A stretch of 41,607 nt of DNA, from assembly GCA_016218065.1 (NCBI GenBank), contig JACRFA010000011.1:1-41607 (forward strand), written 5' to 3'. This document shows positions 17,516 through 25,431 of this stretch, in pieces (the first letter of the stretch is position 1; each line of letters starts with the position of its first letter). The position numbers were made by a program, and so were the translations under genes. The DNA comes from Ignavibacteriota bacterium. GTDB lineage: Bacteria > Bacteroidota > Ignavibacteria > UBA10030 > UBA6906. The notes below the pieces were generated by a model, which was not told the DNA's origin, ran no database searches, and saw only the letters and a program-made list of their open reading frames with translations.

Positions 17516-17776
17516 GATCCATTCCTTTTGCTAGTTGTTCCGTTCTGGTCAGAATGAGTGTGCAGCATAGAGGCACGGCTGATCGCGGGCAAATGGCGAC
17601 CCTGATATAGACGACCAAATGTCAAATGTGAAGCGTCTAAGATAGGAAGCGGCGCTTTCGATATTCGTAGGTGAAAAGCGTCAAGGCGTCACAAAACCGT
17701 GACCCCGCGAAGCGGGGCGCACACAACGCGCAACCGCTGCGCCCTTTGGCGGCTGGCACGTCCAAGTAACTGCGGT

Positions 17777-17843
17777 GGGAGTTTATGCGATTTCGTGTCT
17801 AACTGTTCTTGAGTTGGCGCGAAATTTTGTTCGCACCAAACCC
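17777..17843 (-). repeat. Diverged dispersed repeat, copy A
   Basis: This copy contains the core TTGGCGCG (17814-17821) followed by an ATTTTGTTCGCAC-like arm and preceded by a GGGAGTTT block. It aligns by eye with copies B, C and D further right. Orientation is given as minus because the copies translate to related short strings on that strand. No transposase or integrase accompanies it. Confidence 0.5.
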
Positions 17844-17946
17844 CGCCAACCATAGAGTTCTTCGAGGCGGGCAGGGCGTGCCAGCCGTAATGTTCTTGCG
17901 GCTTTGGGTTTGACTGCGCAGGTTGGCGCATCGGGAGGATTTCGAT

Positions 17947-18023
17947 AGGAGTTTTTGTGAATGGCGTGCGAACCTGTTCCATCAGGATTGGCGCGACATT
18001 CGTCAATACAAAACATGTGACCC
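17947..18023 (-). repeat. Diverged dispersed repeat, copy B
   Basis: Blocks in order: AGGAGTTTTTGTGAA, GGCGTGCGAAC, then TTGGCGCG (17988-17995), then an arm ending ACATGTGACCC. The first block is nearly identical to copy C (AGGAGTTTTTGTAAA). A CCCGCGAAGC hairpin follows directly, as a similar hairpin occurs within copy C. Confidence 0.55.
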
Positions 18024-18099
18024 GCGAAGCAGGGCGTATAACACGCGCAACCGCGTGAATTATCTTATGGTGGTATAGCAATACTGAACTACATCCATC

Positions 18100-18420
18100 C
18101 TACTTCCTTTGTCTGTCACTTGGAGTTGGGTTGGACACCTTGAATGTGATGATTCCGACCTCATCACTTATATCATAACCTGTCACCCGAATCGTGAATG
18201 TGCGCTCACCCAGCCTTTTGATCGAGAACTTGTAGATCAGAATTCCATTCTCCCATCGTTCGATATGTTTGAACTTCCGTTCCTTCGGCATCTCGTACTT
18301 GAGTGCTTCAGCGAGACCTTGCTGCGCGTTGGCAATGGCGCGAGGAACGCTGGCGAATGAGCTCGATGCAAATAGAATGAGAAGCGCAAGGATGGTGATT
18401 GTTCGGCATGATCTGATCAT
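18100..18420 (-). CDS. Small secreted hypothetical protein
   Basis: This is a 106-residue protein with a clear signal peptide (MIRSCRTITILALLILFASS, then SFASVPRA). The mature part has alternating charged and beta-prone segments (KFKHIERWENGILIYKFSIK, then ERTFTIRVTGYDISDEVGI) and is probably a small periplasmic or exported domain. I do not recognise the family. The open frame continues upstream to 19056, but only because that DNA lacks A on this strand and so cannot form stop codons. The signal peptide supports the ATG at 18420. No ribosome site is evident. Confidence 0.6.
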   Translation of the reverse strand: MIRSCRTITILALLILFASSSFASVPRAIANAQQGLAEALKYEMPKERKFKHIERWENGILIYKFSIKRLGERTFTIRVTGYDISDEVGIITFKVSNPTPSDRQRK

Positions 18421-18505
18421 TGCGTTGAAAAGCGCTTGTTGATTCCGTTTCGTCGGCGGAACTTTCTTCGCCGGCACCCACTGCGCCGCGATTTGGCCGG
18501 CGCTT

Positions 18506-19034
18506 GAAACAGGCACCCACGAGCCGCGACCAAGACGAGGCAGGCGCGCAGGCGAGAAGCCAACACAGAAGACAAAGACACGAACGCCGAGACGGGCAGC
18601 AACGCGGCACGCGAGAAGCGAACCGCGGGAACGGGGCGAAGCGAGGAAACACACGAGCGCAGACGACGGAGAAGCGGCGAGGAAACGCACAAGCGCAACA
18701 GAGCGTGCGGCAAGACGAACGCGAAGCGGAACACGAAGACCGCCACCGGCACACCAACGAACGGAAGCGCCGGCGCGAGCGGCAGAGAGAACGCCGGAGA
18801 CAGACGACACGGGACAAGCGCCAGCGCCACCGCGCCCGAACGCAGCGAAGATAGAGACACGACGCAGAACGCCGAGCGGAACGGAGGATAACACGAGAGC
18901 ATCGGCGCCGACAGAGCAGCCGACAGCGAGCGACGCGGACGACGCAAGCACGGAAGAAACAACAGAGGAAACGAGCGGCAACGCGGACACAGGGAGCGAC
19001 CGCGAACCACAGAAGCCAACACGAGAGAACGAAG
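18506..19034. other. Extreme T-depleted tract (4 T in 529 bp)
   Basis: On the plus strand this tract is built almost only of A, C and G. T occurs only at 18706, 18852, 18889 and 18902, with a 200-base stretch (18506-18705) completely free of T. It is not a tandem repeat: the order of A, C and G looks irregular. All stop codons need T on the plus strand and A on the minus strand, so every frame is open and the long frames here (up to 318 codons) mean nothing. Plus-strand translations are runs of R, Q, E, H and T; minus-strand translations are runs of S, V, L, R and C. No known element explains it. Confidence 0.8.
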
Positions 19035-19135
19035 TAAACATAGCGCACCTGAACAAAAAAAAGAAAACAACAACAGCGACAGCTAACAGTCTTCAGAGCT
19101 GCGAACGCAAGGGATTTTACCCTGATGGCGCGCAG

Positions 19136-19310
19136 CCCTTCGACCGTGCTTCGGCAGGCTCACGAAAGCTCAGGGCGCGCCCTTCGACAATGTGGTTCGA
19201 CTGTGCTCACCACAAGGGTTCGACCGTGCCTTCGGCAGTGCTTCGACAGGCTCACGAAAGCTCAGGGCGAGCCCTTCGACTTTGCTCAGGGCGAGCACGG
19301 AAGGGCGACA
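19136..19310. repeat. TTCGACAGGCTCA-type intergenic repeat cluster
   Basis: A 23-base sequence beginning CAGGCTCACGAAAGCTC occurs identically at 19155-19177 and 19247-19269. It is surrounded by variants of CCCTTCGAC and GCTCAGGGCGAGC in both orientations. Short intergenic repeats of this kind (TTCGACAAGCTCAG and relatives) recur in many unrelated bacteria. No coding role is likely. Confidence 0.7.
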
Positions 19311-19485
19311 GCCCCGCTCCGACGAGCCTAAGACTGCAAGCGGGGTAAACCCTTGCGGAGCATCTCGTGCAAATTTGGTTTTGGGCTGTTGTTGTTTTGA
19401 GTCAGAGTAGCAAAAGCGTCTTTCAATCATTTTCAACTCTTGGTTTGTTCTTTGATGGCGGTCGGCGCATCCAGAGGATATCGAG

Positions 19486-19595
19486 AGGAGTTTTTGTAAA
19501 CGACATGTTCCCGCGAAGCGGATTCTGGGAAGCGAACAATCTCTGTTCCCTCGGGATTAGCGCGCCATTTCGTTGTCACAAAAACTGTGACGACC
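19486..19595 (-). repeat. Diverged dispersed repeat, copy C
   Basis: Blocks: AGGAGTTTTTGTAAA, a CCCGCGAAGCGG hairpin (19510-19521), CTGTTCCCTCGGGATTAGCG, then an arm TTGTCACAAAAACTGTGAC. It matches copy B in block order but has the hairpin moved inside the unit. Confidence 0.5.
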
Positions 19596-19660
19596 GCGGC
19601 ATCGCGCTGGAAAATGCGGTGGCGAAGTTGTTGACTTTGTTTTTGATTGCGGCGGTTGGC

Positions 19661-19739
19661 GTGAGCTTTTGAAATGGCGTGACAACTTTGCCTTTCAGAG
19701 TTGGCGCGGCATTGATCAGCTTCAAAAGGCATGACAACC
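19661..19739 (-). repeat. Diverged dispersed repeat, copy D
   Basis: Blocks: GTGAGCTTTTGAAATGGCGT, then TTGGCGCG (19701-19708), then an arm ending AAAAGGCATGAC. This is the most diverged copy, but block order and spacing follow copies A and B. Confidence 0.45.
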
Positions 19740-19827
19740 GCCGCGCGATTTTTCTTAAACCCCTACGCGCGCAGAAGCAGGCCCAGACGAATTCACCCGG
19801 GCTGCATGACATCTATGTTTAAAAAGC

Positions 19828-20448
19828 TCAGAACGGTAAGTCGTCGTCCTTCTTCTCGGCTGCGGCGACCGGCTCCTTGTCGGGTTCGCTGGCTGGTTTC
19901 GCGGGTTTGCGCGGTGCTCGGCGCGAATGGTTCGTCGGTTCTTTCTTCGTCGTGATTGTCGTTCTAATCGTTCGCGCAAGAAAGAGTCCGACGGCAAGTG
20001 TCACTTCAGGAATGACGGATGGATCATCCAGATTCTTGCAGATCGATCGTGCATCTGAGAGCGCATTGCTAAGCAGATGCATTTCGTCGGCGGACTCGGT
20101 GAGTACGGTCAGTTGTTCATTCTGTTGTTCGGCCAACAAAGAGTTTGCTGGCGGTTGCGCCTTCCCTTCCTCGACAACAAGGTTGATGATGCTGTACGGC
20201 TCTCCGTTTTCCGGCGTAACGGATGTCTTGCCGAGCCGAATCTCCTGTCCGCCTTGAACGTTCTGTTTGCGGAACTGCTTTTCGAGTCGTTCGGTAACCT
20301 TGAGAAGCTTTTCTTTTCCTTCGTGCATGACCGTGTAGATAAAGTACTTTCCAAATTGTCCGTTGCGGAGGAGTCCGGTATTGTACTTCAGCGTGATGGT
20401 GACGGCTTCGCCGTCGGGGATTTGCAGGAAGTCGCGTTGAGTGTTCAT
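19828..20448 (-). CDS. SSB-like single-stranded DNA-binding protein
   Basis: This 206-residue protein begins MNTQRDFLQIPDGEAVTITL and has a beta-rich N-terminal half that could be an OB fold (GKYFIYTVMHEGKEKLLKV, later PYSIINLVVEEGK). A basic Pro/Lys/Ala-rich linker follows, and the protein ends in EKKDDDLPF. That acidic tip is the hallmark of bacterial SSB proteins (DDDIPF in E. coli) and recruits repair and replication proteins. The N-terminal domain is not obviously canonical SSB, so a phage- or plasmid-type SSB is likely. AAAAGGAG lies about 7 bases before the ATG, which fixes the start although the frame extends further upstream. The neighbouring recombination ATPase remnant supports a DNA recombination role. 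Confidence 0.65.
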   Translation of the reverse strand: MNTQRDFLQIPDGEAVTITLKYNTGLLRNGQFGKYFIYTVMHEGKEKLLKVTERLEKQFRKQNVQGGQEIRLGKTSVTPENGEPYSIINLVVEEGKAQPPANSLLAEQQNEQLTVLTESADEMHLLSNALSDARSICKNLDDPSVIPEVTLAVGLFLARTIRTTITTKKEPTNHSRRAPRKPAKPASEPDKEPVAAAEKKDDDLPF

Positions 20449-20485
20449 GGTGATTCTCCTTTGATAAGTCATTGATAGTCTGTGT

Positions 20486-20680
20486 GCCGATTTCTTTTGC
20501 GGAAAAGAAATCGGCGAAAGAAACCGTGCGAAATCAGAATGCGCCGACGGCTTTCTTCGCTCATGCCACCAATTTTCAGTAACAAAGCAAAGCGACTGAA
20601 AATCGAAACGCACGCCGTCGTTTGCCAACACACCCGCCGCTGATTTCGCAGACCCAGTGAAAAGGTTTGTCGCCGATTTC
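20486..20680. promoter_or_regulatory. Strongly self-complementary leader upstream of the SSB-like gene
   Basis: Four perfect pairings nest inside one another: 20507-20517 with 20670-20680 (11 bp), 20527-20537 with 20640-20650 (11 bp), 20545-20551 with 20614-20620 (7 bp) and 20572-20580 with 20595-20603 (9 bp). An alternative local hairpin, 20486-20498 with 20503-20515 (13 bp, 4-base loop), uses the same bases as the outermost pairing, so the two folds exclude each other. It lies between the ATPase remnant and the SSB-like gene, in the 5' leader of the latter when read on the minus strand. It could be a regulatory RNA, a single-stranded DNA fold or a decayed inverted-repeat element. Confidence 0.6.
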
Positions 20681-20707
20681 GCAGGGCAATGATCTTGATA
20701 AACATGA

Positions 20708-20728
20708 GGCGGGAGGGATACTCCCGCC
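20708..20728 (-). terminator. Hairpin downstream of the ATPase remnant
   Basis: GGCGGGAG and CTCCCGCC form a perfect 8-bp GC-rich stem around a 5-base loop, 20 bases past the stop codon at 20749. There is no strong run of U after it on the minus strand, so it may be an imperfect terminator or an mRNA-stabilising hairpin. Confidence 0.45.
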
Positions 20729-20748
20729 GTGTTGTGAGTGGAGCGTTG

Positions 20749-21606
20749 TCATGCTGCTTTCGTCTGGTTGAGCTGCGTACTGCGTTCCTGAATTGCCTTC
20801 TTGACCTGCTCGGCTTGTTCTGCGGTGATCTTCTTCGCATTCAAGCCTTTGCTCATGCTCTGCTCAATCGAGAAGAGTCTCTCGACTGTCTGCGCATGCT
20901 TCACGGCGAACAATATCGCCTCGGTTTCTTTCTCTCCGAGCTTATGGCCGTTGTCGTTGAAGAGCAGAGCCTGAGGTTGAGAAGATGACGGGTGACCGGA
21001 GACAGTCGATGATGCCATCGTTGATGGTTGTTTGTTGATTGTCGATGGTGCGCTTCCGTTGCGGTTCAGCCAGGAAGTGATCTGCGAACCGAGTTCTTCG
21101 TTTGGCTTGATGAGGACCTTTCCGTCGAACATGCTTGACCGATCCTTCGATGAAATGGCGTTGTGCCCAAGGTCCAGATCAAACACGATGTCGAATTCGT
21201 AATCCATCCCCTCACGCTGGATCGGCGCAAGCCCGACTTTCTTCGGGACGGCCTTCCCCTTGTCAGTTTGCTCTATTATATAGTCCATCTTCGAGCGCAT
21301 CGTCGCGATGATGTGAAGTTTTGAGCGGATCATCGCTTCGACAAATGCGTTGTGCTGGGGCGTGAGTTTCCGCCATGCGGTGAAGCTGTTCATGCCGCCA
21401 TCGGAAAGCCTTCCCTGCACATCAAGCAAACCGCCTTCACCTGCCCATGCATGCGTTATGCTGTCGAGTATCAGCACGTGATAGCCGGCCTGCTCTGCGG
21501 TCTTGATCGCCTCGATGTACTTCTCGATCTGAAACGGCGGTTCGATGTTGAGCATGTCGAAGTCGATGCGATCGGAATACAACACGCTGGAGTTGTTCTC
21601 GGTGTC
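20749..21606 (-). pseudogene. Sak4-like RecA-fold ATPase, 5'-truncated
   Basis: About 285 residues of a RecA-fold phage-type recombination ATPase remain. The surviving sequence starts at LDTENNSSVLYSDRIDF, which in this family follows directly after the Walker A loop. Walker B is HVLILDSITHAW, with later conserved KLHIIATMRSKMDY and GMDYEFDIVFDLD. The C-terminal part is a Ser/Thr/Pro-rich linker plus a charged helix. The reading frame meets a TGA just upstream (near 21607), and no P-loop is found before it. The protein therefore lacks its nucleotide-binding loop and should be inactive. The break coincides with the switch to an unrelated plus-strand operon, pointing to a recombination junction. 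Such ATPases pair with SSB in annealing modules, fitting the neighbouring gene. Confidence 0.65.
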
Positions 21607-21723
21607 TAATCACCTAATTGATTGCAATACGATTTTCGGTTACTTTGAGGTTAACATCATCTGCACACCGGCGGCACATACCACACATTGAAGTTGTCTG
21701 AATGGACTCCCTCGGAGAAAGGA

Positions 21724-23265
21724 ATGTTTGAGATGACGAACGTTGCCTTCTTAAAGTTTCGGAGACTCGGCAGCAAGGTAGCGCTGATTGTTGCCCTTGT
21801 CTCGGTGATCTTTGGTGGAGCTTTTATTTTTGTGGCATACAAGACCGGCAGCCAAATGTTGGAAGAAGTGGGGCACGCGAAGGCGTATGCCGTTGCCGGT
21901 CTCGGGAAAGCTCTTCTAGAACATCTTATGGTTGCAGAGAAGAGAAACAAGATTCCGAATGTTCTGAAAAGCGCAATGTCCTTTTCTCAAGTGAGCGACG
22001 CCTTTGTTCTCAAGCCTGATGGAACAGTTGCGTGGGGTGCAAGCGCGCGCGGCAACTCCCCCAATGTTCGTATCGATCAATTTGTGGACCGAACCGATGA
22101 GTTTGGCAACCGCTATTTTTCTGTGAAAGAAGACTATAAGGTGTTCACCTATGTTCTCAGCCCCATCAGCAACAAAAGAGAATGCAACAGATGTCACGGC
22201 GCCTCGAATCAATTTTTAGGATACTTTACAACAAAGATCAGCACCGACGATTTGCAAGCTATAGCAACCGAGCACCGCACCACCAATATGCTAATGGCCG
22301 GACTAACGTTCGGAGGTGTCAGCCTCAGCATTTTTTTGGTGCTCACACTGTTGGTGGTACGGCCGATCCGCTCACTGCACTCTCACATCAGCGAGGCTGA
22401 ACGAGGTCTTGACAATCTCGAGAGCGGCAAGAGTATAACATTAACTTCCTTGCCCGAGCCCAGAGGAACGGATGAAGTTGCTGATCTCCAGCGGACGTTT
22501 AACAACCTCGTGGCACGACTGAATGTAGCAAATGCGCAGCTTCACGTATATCATCAAGAGCAGCTCGAGCATGCAGACAGAGTTGCGTCGGCGGGTGAAA
22601 TGGCTGCGAGCCTTGCGCACGAGATCAAGAACCCCGTGGCAGGCGTGTTAGGTGCGCTACAGGTGCTTGACTCTGAGATTATGCTGGACGATCAACAAAA
22701 AGAGCTTCTTGCCGAGATGATGGCGCAGATGGAGCGCATCAACAATGCCGTGAATGATCTCTTGAGCTACGCCCGCCCTTCACCTCCTCTACTGACGAGA
22801 TTAGACGTGAACGAGGTGGTGAGGAAAACCATCCTGTTGTTATCGCAACAGATCAAGGAAAAGGAGATACAGTTAACATTGAATCTCACGAGCGAGAGCG
22901 CAACTATTACTGCCGACAAGAAACTGTTACAACAGCTTTTGTGGAACATCGCGCTGAACGGAGTACAGGCAATGAAGGGTTCAGGAACACTATTGTTGCA
23001 CACACGCAAACAAGGTTCATCCGTCAGGATCGATATTCAGGATACCGGGGCGGGCATTCCGCCGGAGAATCTCGAAAGAATTTTCACGCCGTTCTTCACA
23101 ACAAAACACAAAGGAACAGGACTCGGTCTGGCGATCTGCAGGCGAATTGTTGAACAGCATCAGGGGACAATGAGCATCGCCAGCGAGCCCGGAAGAGGGA
23201 CGACCGTCACCGTTATCATGCCGACAAACAACATTTCTCTTCCCAAAGGGATGGATACCCACTAA
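21724..23265 (+). CDS. Haem-binding membrane sensor histidine kinase
   Basis: This 513-residue kinase probably senses redox state or a ligand in the periplasm. Residues about 18-37 are a first membrane helix ([20 protein letters not shown]). A periplasmic domain follows with CNRCHG near residue 158, a c-type haem attachment motif in a Tll0287/DUF3365-like sensor. A second membrane helix lies near residue 200, then a HAMP region. The DHp motif [12 protein letters not shown] carries the phosphorylated His. The ATPase boxes include [15 protein letters not shown] and [12 protein letters not shown]. The ATG at 21724 has GGAG 6 bases upstream; ATG at 21733 and a TTG at 21688 are alternatives. It is followed 4 bp later by its response regulator, so the pair is surely co-transcribed. 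Confidence 0.9.
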   Translation: MFEMTNVAFLKFRRLGSKVALIVALVSVIFGGAFIFVAYKTGSQMLEEVGHAKAYAVAGLGKALLEHLMVAEKRNKIPNVLKSAMSFSQVSDAFVLKPDGTVAWGASARGNSPNVRIDQFVDRTDEFGNRYFSVKEDYKVFTYVLSPISNKRECNRCHGASNQFLGYFTTKISTDDLQAIATEHRTTNMLMAGLTFGGVSLSIFLVLTLLVVRPIRSLHSHISEAERGLDNLESGKSITLTSLPEPRGTDEVADLQRTFNNLVARLNVANAQLHVYHQEQLEHADRVASAGEMAASLAHEIKNPVAGVLGALQVLDSEIMLDDQQKELLAEMMAQMERINNAVNDLLSYARPSPPLLTRLDVNEVVRKTILLLSQQIKEKEIQLTLNLTSESATITADKKLLQQLLWNIALNGVQAMKGSGTLLLHTRKQGSSVRIDIQDTGAGIPPENLERIFTPFFTTKHKGTGLGLAICRRIVEQHQGTMSIASEPGRGTTVTVIMPTNNISLPKGMDTH

Positions 23266-23269
23266 CCCT

Positions 23270-24655
23270 ATGCCCAGTGAAACGATTCTCATTGTCGATG
23301 ACGAACAACTCATTCGTTGGTCGCTCGGAAGGGCGCTGCAGAAAGAGGGATACAACGTAATTGAAGCAGAAGATACGAAGCGGGCGCTTTCGATCATCAT
23401 AACAGCGGAACCCGACTTGATTGTACTAGATCAACGTCTACCCGACGGCTCCGGTATTGAGTTGTTGCAACGACTTCACGATAAGGGAATGACAACGCCG
23501 ACGATTATGCTGACAGCGATCGATCGGTCTGATGTTGCAGTCCAGGCAATGAAGCTCGGCGCACTCGACTACATAACAAAACCAGTCAACATCGAGGAGC
23601 TGAAGATAGTCGTGGACAAGTGTCTCGAGGCAACCCGGCTGCGTCGCCAACTACACCACTTCAAAAAGGAGAACGAGAAACGATTTGGTTCCTACAAACT
23701 CATCGGCGATTCTCCTGCCATGCAGACGGTCTTCGAACAAATATCAAAGATTGCACAAAGCAGCGCAACCACAGTGCTTCTGACGGGTGAAAGCGGAACA
23801 GGAAAGGAACTGGCTGCGCGGGCGGTACACATGCTAAGCGACAGACAAGATATGCCCTTCTTAGCAGTGAACTGTTCGGCATTGATCGAGACGTTGATCG
23901 AAAGCGAACTGTTTGGACACGAAAAGGGCGCCTTCACCGATGCACGCATGTTGCGAAAAGGGATGTTTGAACTCGCACAGGGAGGCGCAGTGTTCCTGGA
24001 TGAAATTGGCGACACCAGTCCGGCCGTGCAAGCAAGACTTTTGCGTGTACTGGAAGAAAGGATAGTCCGACGCGTGGGTGGCTCGGCGGATATCTGCGTT
24101 GATGTCCGCATTATTGCCGCAACGAATCGATCTCTTGAACAACGCATTGCGGAGGAGAAATTCCGGACAGACCTGTTCTACCGTCTGAACGTTGCACACA
24201 TTCACTTACCGCCGGTGCGCGAGCGAGGCGATGATGTTATTCTATTGGCGGAATTTTTTTTGAATGAGTTCAATATAAAATTTCGAAAGCACTTCAAGGG
24301 ACTTTCAGAAAAAACGAAGACGTTGTTTAGACAGTACGCGTGGCCCGGGAACGTTCGGGAGATAAGAAATGTAGTGGAGCGGGCGGCCTTGCTCGACGAT
24401 GGTGAGTACATTTTTTCCCACGATGTACACCTTGGACACCTGCATCAATTACATGACCAAAAGGTCACAACGGTTGAGTTCGGCCCCGATGGCCTGTCGC
24501 TGATGGAGCTTGAAAAGAAGGCATTGCTCGCAGCTCTTAGCAGAACAGATGGTAACCAGTCGCAAGCGGCGAAGTTGCTCAAGATCAGTCGCGATGCGCT
24601 CCGTTACAAAATGAAAAAGTTTGGATTACCGAAACAGCAACACGACGGTGAGTGA
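23270..24655 (+). CDS. NtrC-family sigma-54-dependent response regulator
   Basis: This 461-residue activator has three domains. The receiver (1-120) contains ILIVDDEQLIRWSL, the phospho-acceptor Asp in LIVLDQRLPDG, and the Lys in ITKPVN. The AAA+ domain has Walker A GESGTGKE, the sigma-54 loop as GAFTDA (a variant of GAFTGA seen in some family members), Walker B VFLDEIGD, and WPGNVREIRN. A Fis-type helix-turn-helix near the C-terminus reads GNQSQAAKLLKISRDALRYK. It should activate sigma-54 promoters when phosphorylated by the upstream haem kinase. The strong sigma-54 site at 25383, ahead of the cytochrome genes, is the obvious target. Confidence 0.93.
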   Translation: MPSETILIVDDEQLIRWSLGRALQKEGYNVIEAEDTKRALSIIITAEPDLIVLDQRLPDGSGIELLQRLHDKGMTTPTIMLTAIDRSDVAVQAMKLGALDYITKPVNIEELKIVVDKCLEATRLRRQLHHFKKENEKRFGSYKLIGDSPAMQTVFEQISKIAQSSATTVLLTGESGTGKELAARAVHMLSDRQDMPFLAVNCSALIETLIESELFGHEKGAFTDARMLRKGMFELAQGGAVFLDEIGDTSPAVQARLLRVLEERIVRRVGGSADICVDVRIIAATNRSLEQRIAEEKFRTDLFYRLNVAHIHLPPVRERGDDVILLAEFFLNEFNIKFRKHFKGLSEKTKTLFRQYAWPGNVREIRNVVERAALLDDGEYIFSHDVHLGHLHQLHDQKVTTVEFGPDGLSLMELEKKALLAALSRTDGNQSQAAKLLKISRDALRYKMKKFGLPKQQHDGE

Positions 24656-24778
24656 TTTGACGCAATGCAGGGCTTTGGATGTCGCAGAACCATCCACCGT
24701 CCTGCACAATGTGGAATCATTCTTTGGTACGAAGATTGAGCCGTCCTTCGGAGACGAACGGGAGAAGCACGCTACACG

Positions 24779-25192
24779 ATGAAAACTCCAGAGTTGTCTG
24801 TACCGAAAACAGTGACTGATGGCTTGACGCCCGAACAATATCGTGTTCTCATTGTTGATGACGAAAGATTGGTTCGATGGTCACTCATGAAGGCGCTGCA
24901 AAAGGCGAATTACCTCGGCACGGTTGCAGGCACAGCCGAAGAGGCGCTTGTGCAACTTCGCGCATCGACCTTTGATGTGATGATCACTGATATGCGTTTG
25001 CCGGGCATTGATGGGTTTGCGCTTGCCGCCAAAGCGCAAGAGAGCAATCCCACTTGCCGCGTTGTTATGATGACGGCATTCGGTGATGAAGCCTCGAAAG
25101 AACGAGCGAAACAAATGGGTATCGCGTATTTCATCGACAAGCCAATCAACTTAGCTGATATGGTCTGGATGGTTCAACGGATCTTGAAGTAG
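24779..25192 (+). CDS. Stand-alone receiver-domain response regulator
   Basis: This 137-residue CheY-like protein contains only a receiver domain. VLIVDDERLVRWSLMKAL carries the acidic pocket, MITDMRLPG the phospho-acceptor Asp, VVMMTAFG the Thr, and FIDKPIN the Lys. Its N-terminal half closely resembles the receiver of the upstream NtrC-type protein (shared VDDE, RWSL and ALQK), so it probably arose by duplication. It may compete for phosphate from the haem kinase or act as a phosphate sink. GGGAGAAG lies upstream of the ATG. The 123-bp gap from the NtrC gene holds no gene. Confidence 0.88.
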   Translation: MKTPELSVPKTVTDGLTPEQYRVLIVDDERLVRWSLMKALQKANYLGTVAGTAEEALVQLRASTFDVMITDMRLPGIDGFALAAKAQESNPTCRVVMMTAFGDEASKERAKQMGIAYFIDKPINLADMVWMVQRILK

Positions 25193-25320
25193 CTCCTTCG
25201 CTGCAATCCTTTGCGGAATATGACCCACCCCTGAGTCCTTTCACACACCGCACCTATTCTCTTCTCCGAGTATCCCACCTGGTCACCGTTTCCAAGATAA
25301 AAAGCGATGGGAAGTATGCA

Positions 25321-25338
25321 GGCTTTGCGGGCTTTTCG
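25321..25338 (+). promoter_or_regulatory. Tandem 9-bp repeat, possible activator site
   Basis: GGCTTTGCG and GGCTTTTCG stand head to tail about 45 bp upstream of the sigma-54 -24 element. This is within the range where NtrC-type activators bind, so it is a candidate enhancer for the regulator encoded at 23270. This is inference from position and repetition only. Confidence 0.3.
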
Positions 25339-25382
25339 CATAGCAGAAGGTCGGATGCGTCTGCTCAGAACCTATCTTTCGC

Positions 25383-25397
25383 TGGCACGCCGGTTGC
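25383..25397 (+). promoter_or_regulatory. Sigma-54 (-24/-12) promoter before the cytochrome cluster
   Basis: TGGCACG-CCGG-TTGC matches the invariant parts of the sigma-54 consensus (TGGCACG, four bases, TTGC), with the -24 GG and -12 GC elements at the required spacing. Transcription would start near 25409, ahead of the ATG at 25432. It follows directly after a gene for a sigma-54 activator, which strongly supports function. Confidence 0.8.
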
Positions 25398-25431
25398 GTT
25401 ATAGTCCTGCACACCACTGTAAGACCTTACC

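Larger units (their letters stand above)
17516..18099. other. Gene-free region with repeat copies
   Basis: No gene is supported here. The region holds two copies of a diverged repeat (17777-17843 and 17947-18023) and two GC hairpins. It also has a second shared segment beginning GTGACC, then a CGCGAAGC hairpin, then CGCGCAACCGC, at about 17699-17745 and again at 18016-18057. Minus-strand frames across it simply translate the repeats. Confidence 0.5.
19057..19827. other. Gene-free region with repeats
   Basis: No gene is supported in this 770-bp stretch. It contains a cluster of TTCGACAGGCTCA-type repeats (19136-19310) and two copies (C and D) of the diverged repeat also seen near 17.8-18.0 kb. 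Open frames here are translations of those repeats. Confidence 0.5.

Noticed and set aside
18308-19056. Three long overlapping minus-strand frames (up to 318 codons) and a plus-strand frame rich in Arg and Gln
   Set aside because: The DNA has almost no T on the plus strand, so stop codons cannot form in any frame. Only the part from 18420 leftward, with a signal peptide, looks coding.
19125-19436. Short open frames on both strands
   Set aside because: They translate the TTCGACAGGCTCA-type repeats and have no ribosome sites or domains.
17777-19739. Repeat copies as integron attC sites
   Set aside because: No integrase is present, the GTTRRRY/RYYYAAC core is not matched, and the copies do not bracket a run of cassettes.
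20486-20680. Structured leader as a retron non-coding RNA
   Set aside because: There is no reverse transcriptase gene in the window and no obvious msr/msd arrangement.
24725-24739. TGGTACG-AAGA-TTGA as a second sigma-54 promoter before the stand-alone receiver gene
   Set aside because: The invariant -12 GC is GA and the -24 element is also off consensus, so it is far weaker than the site at 25383.
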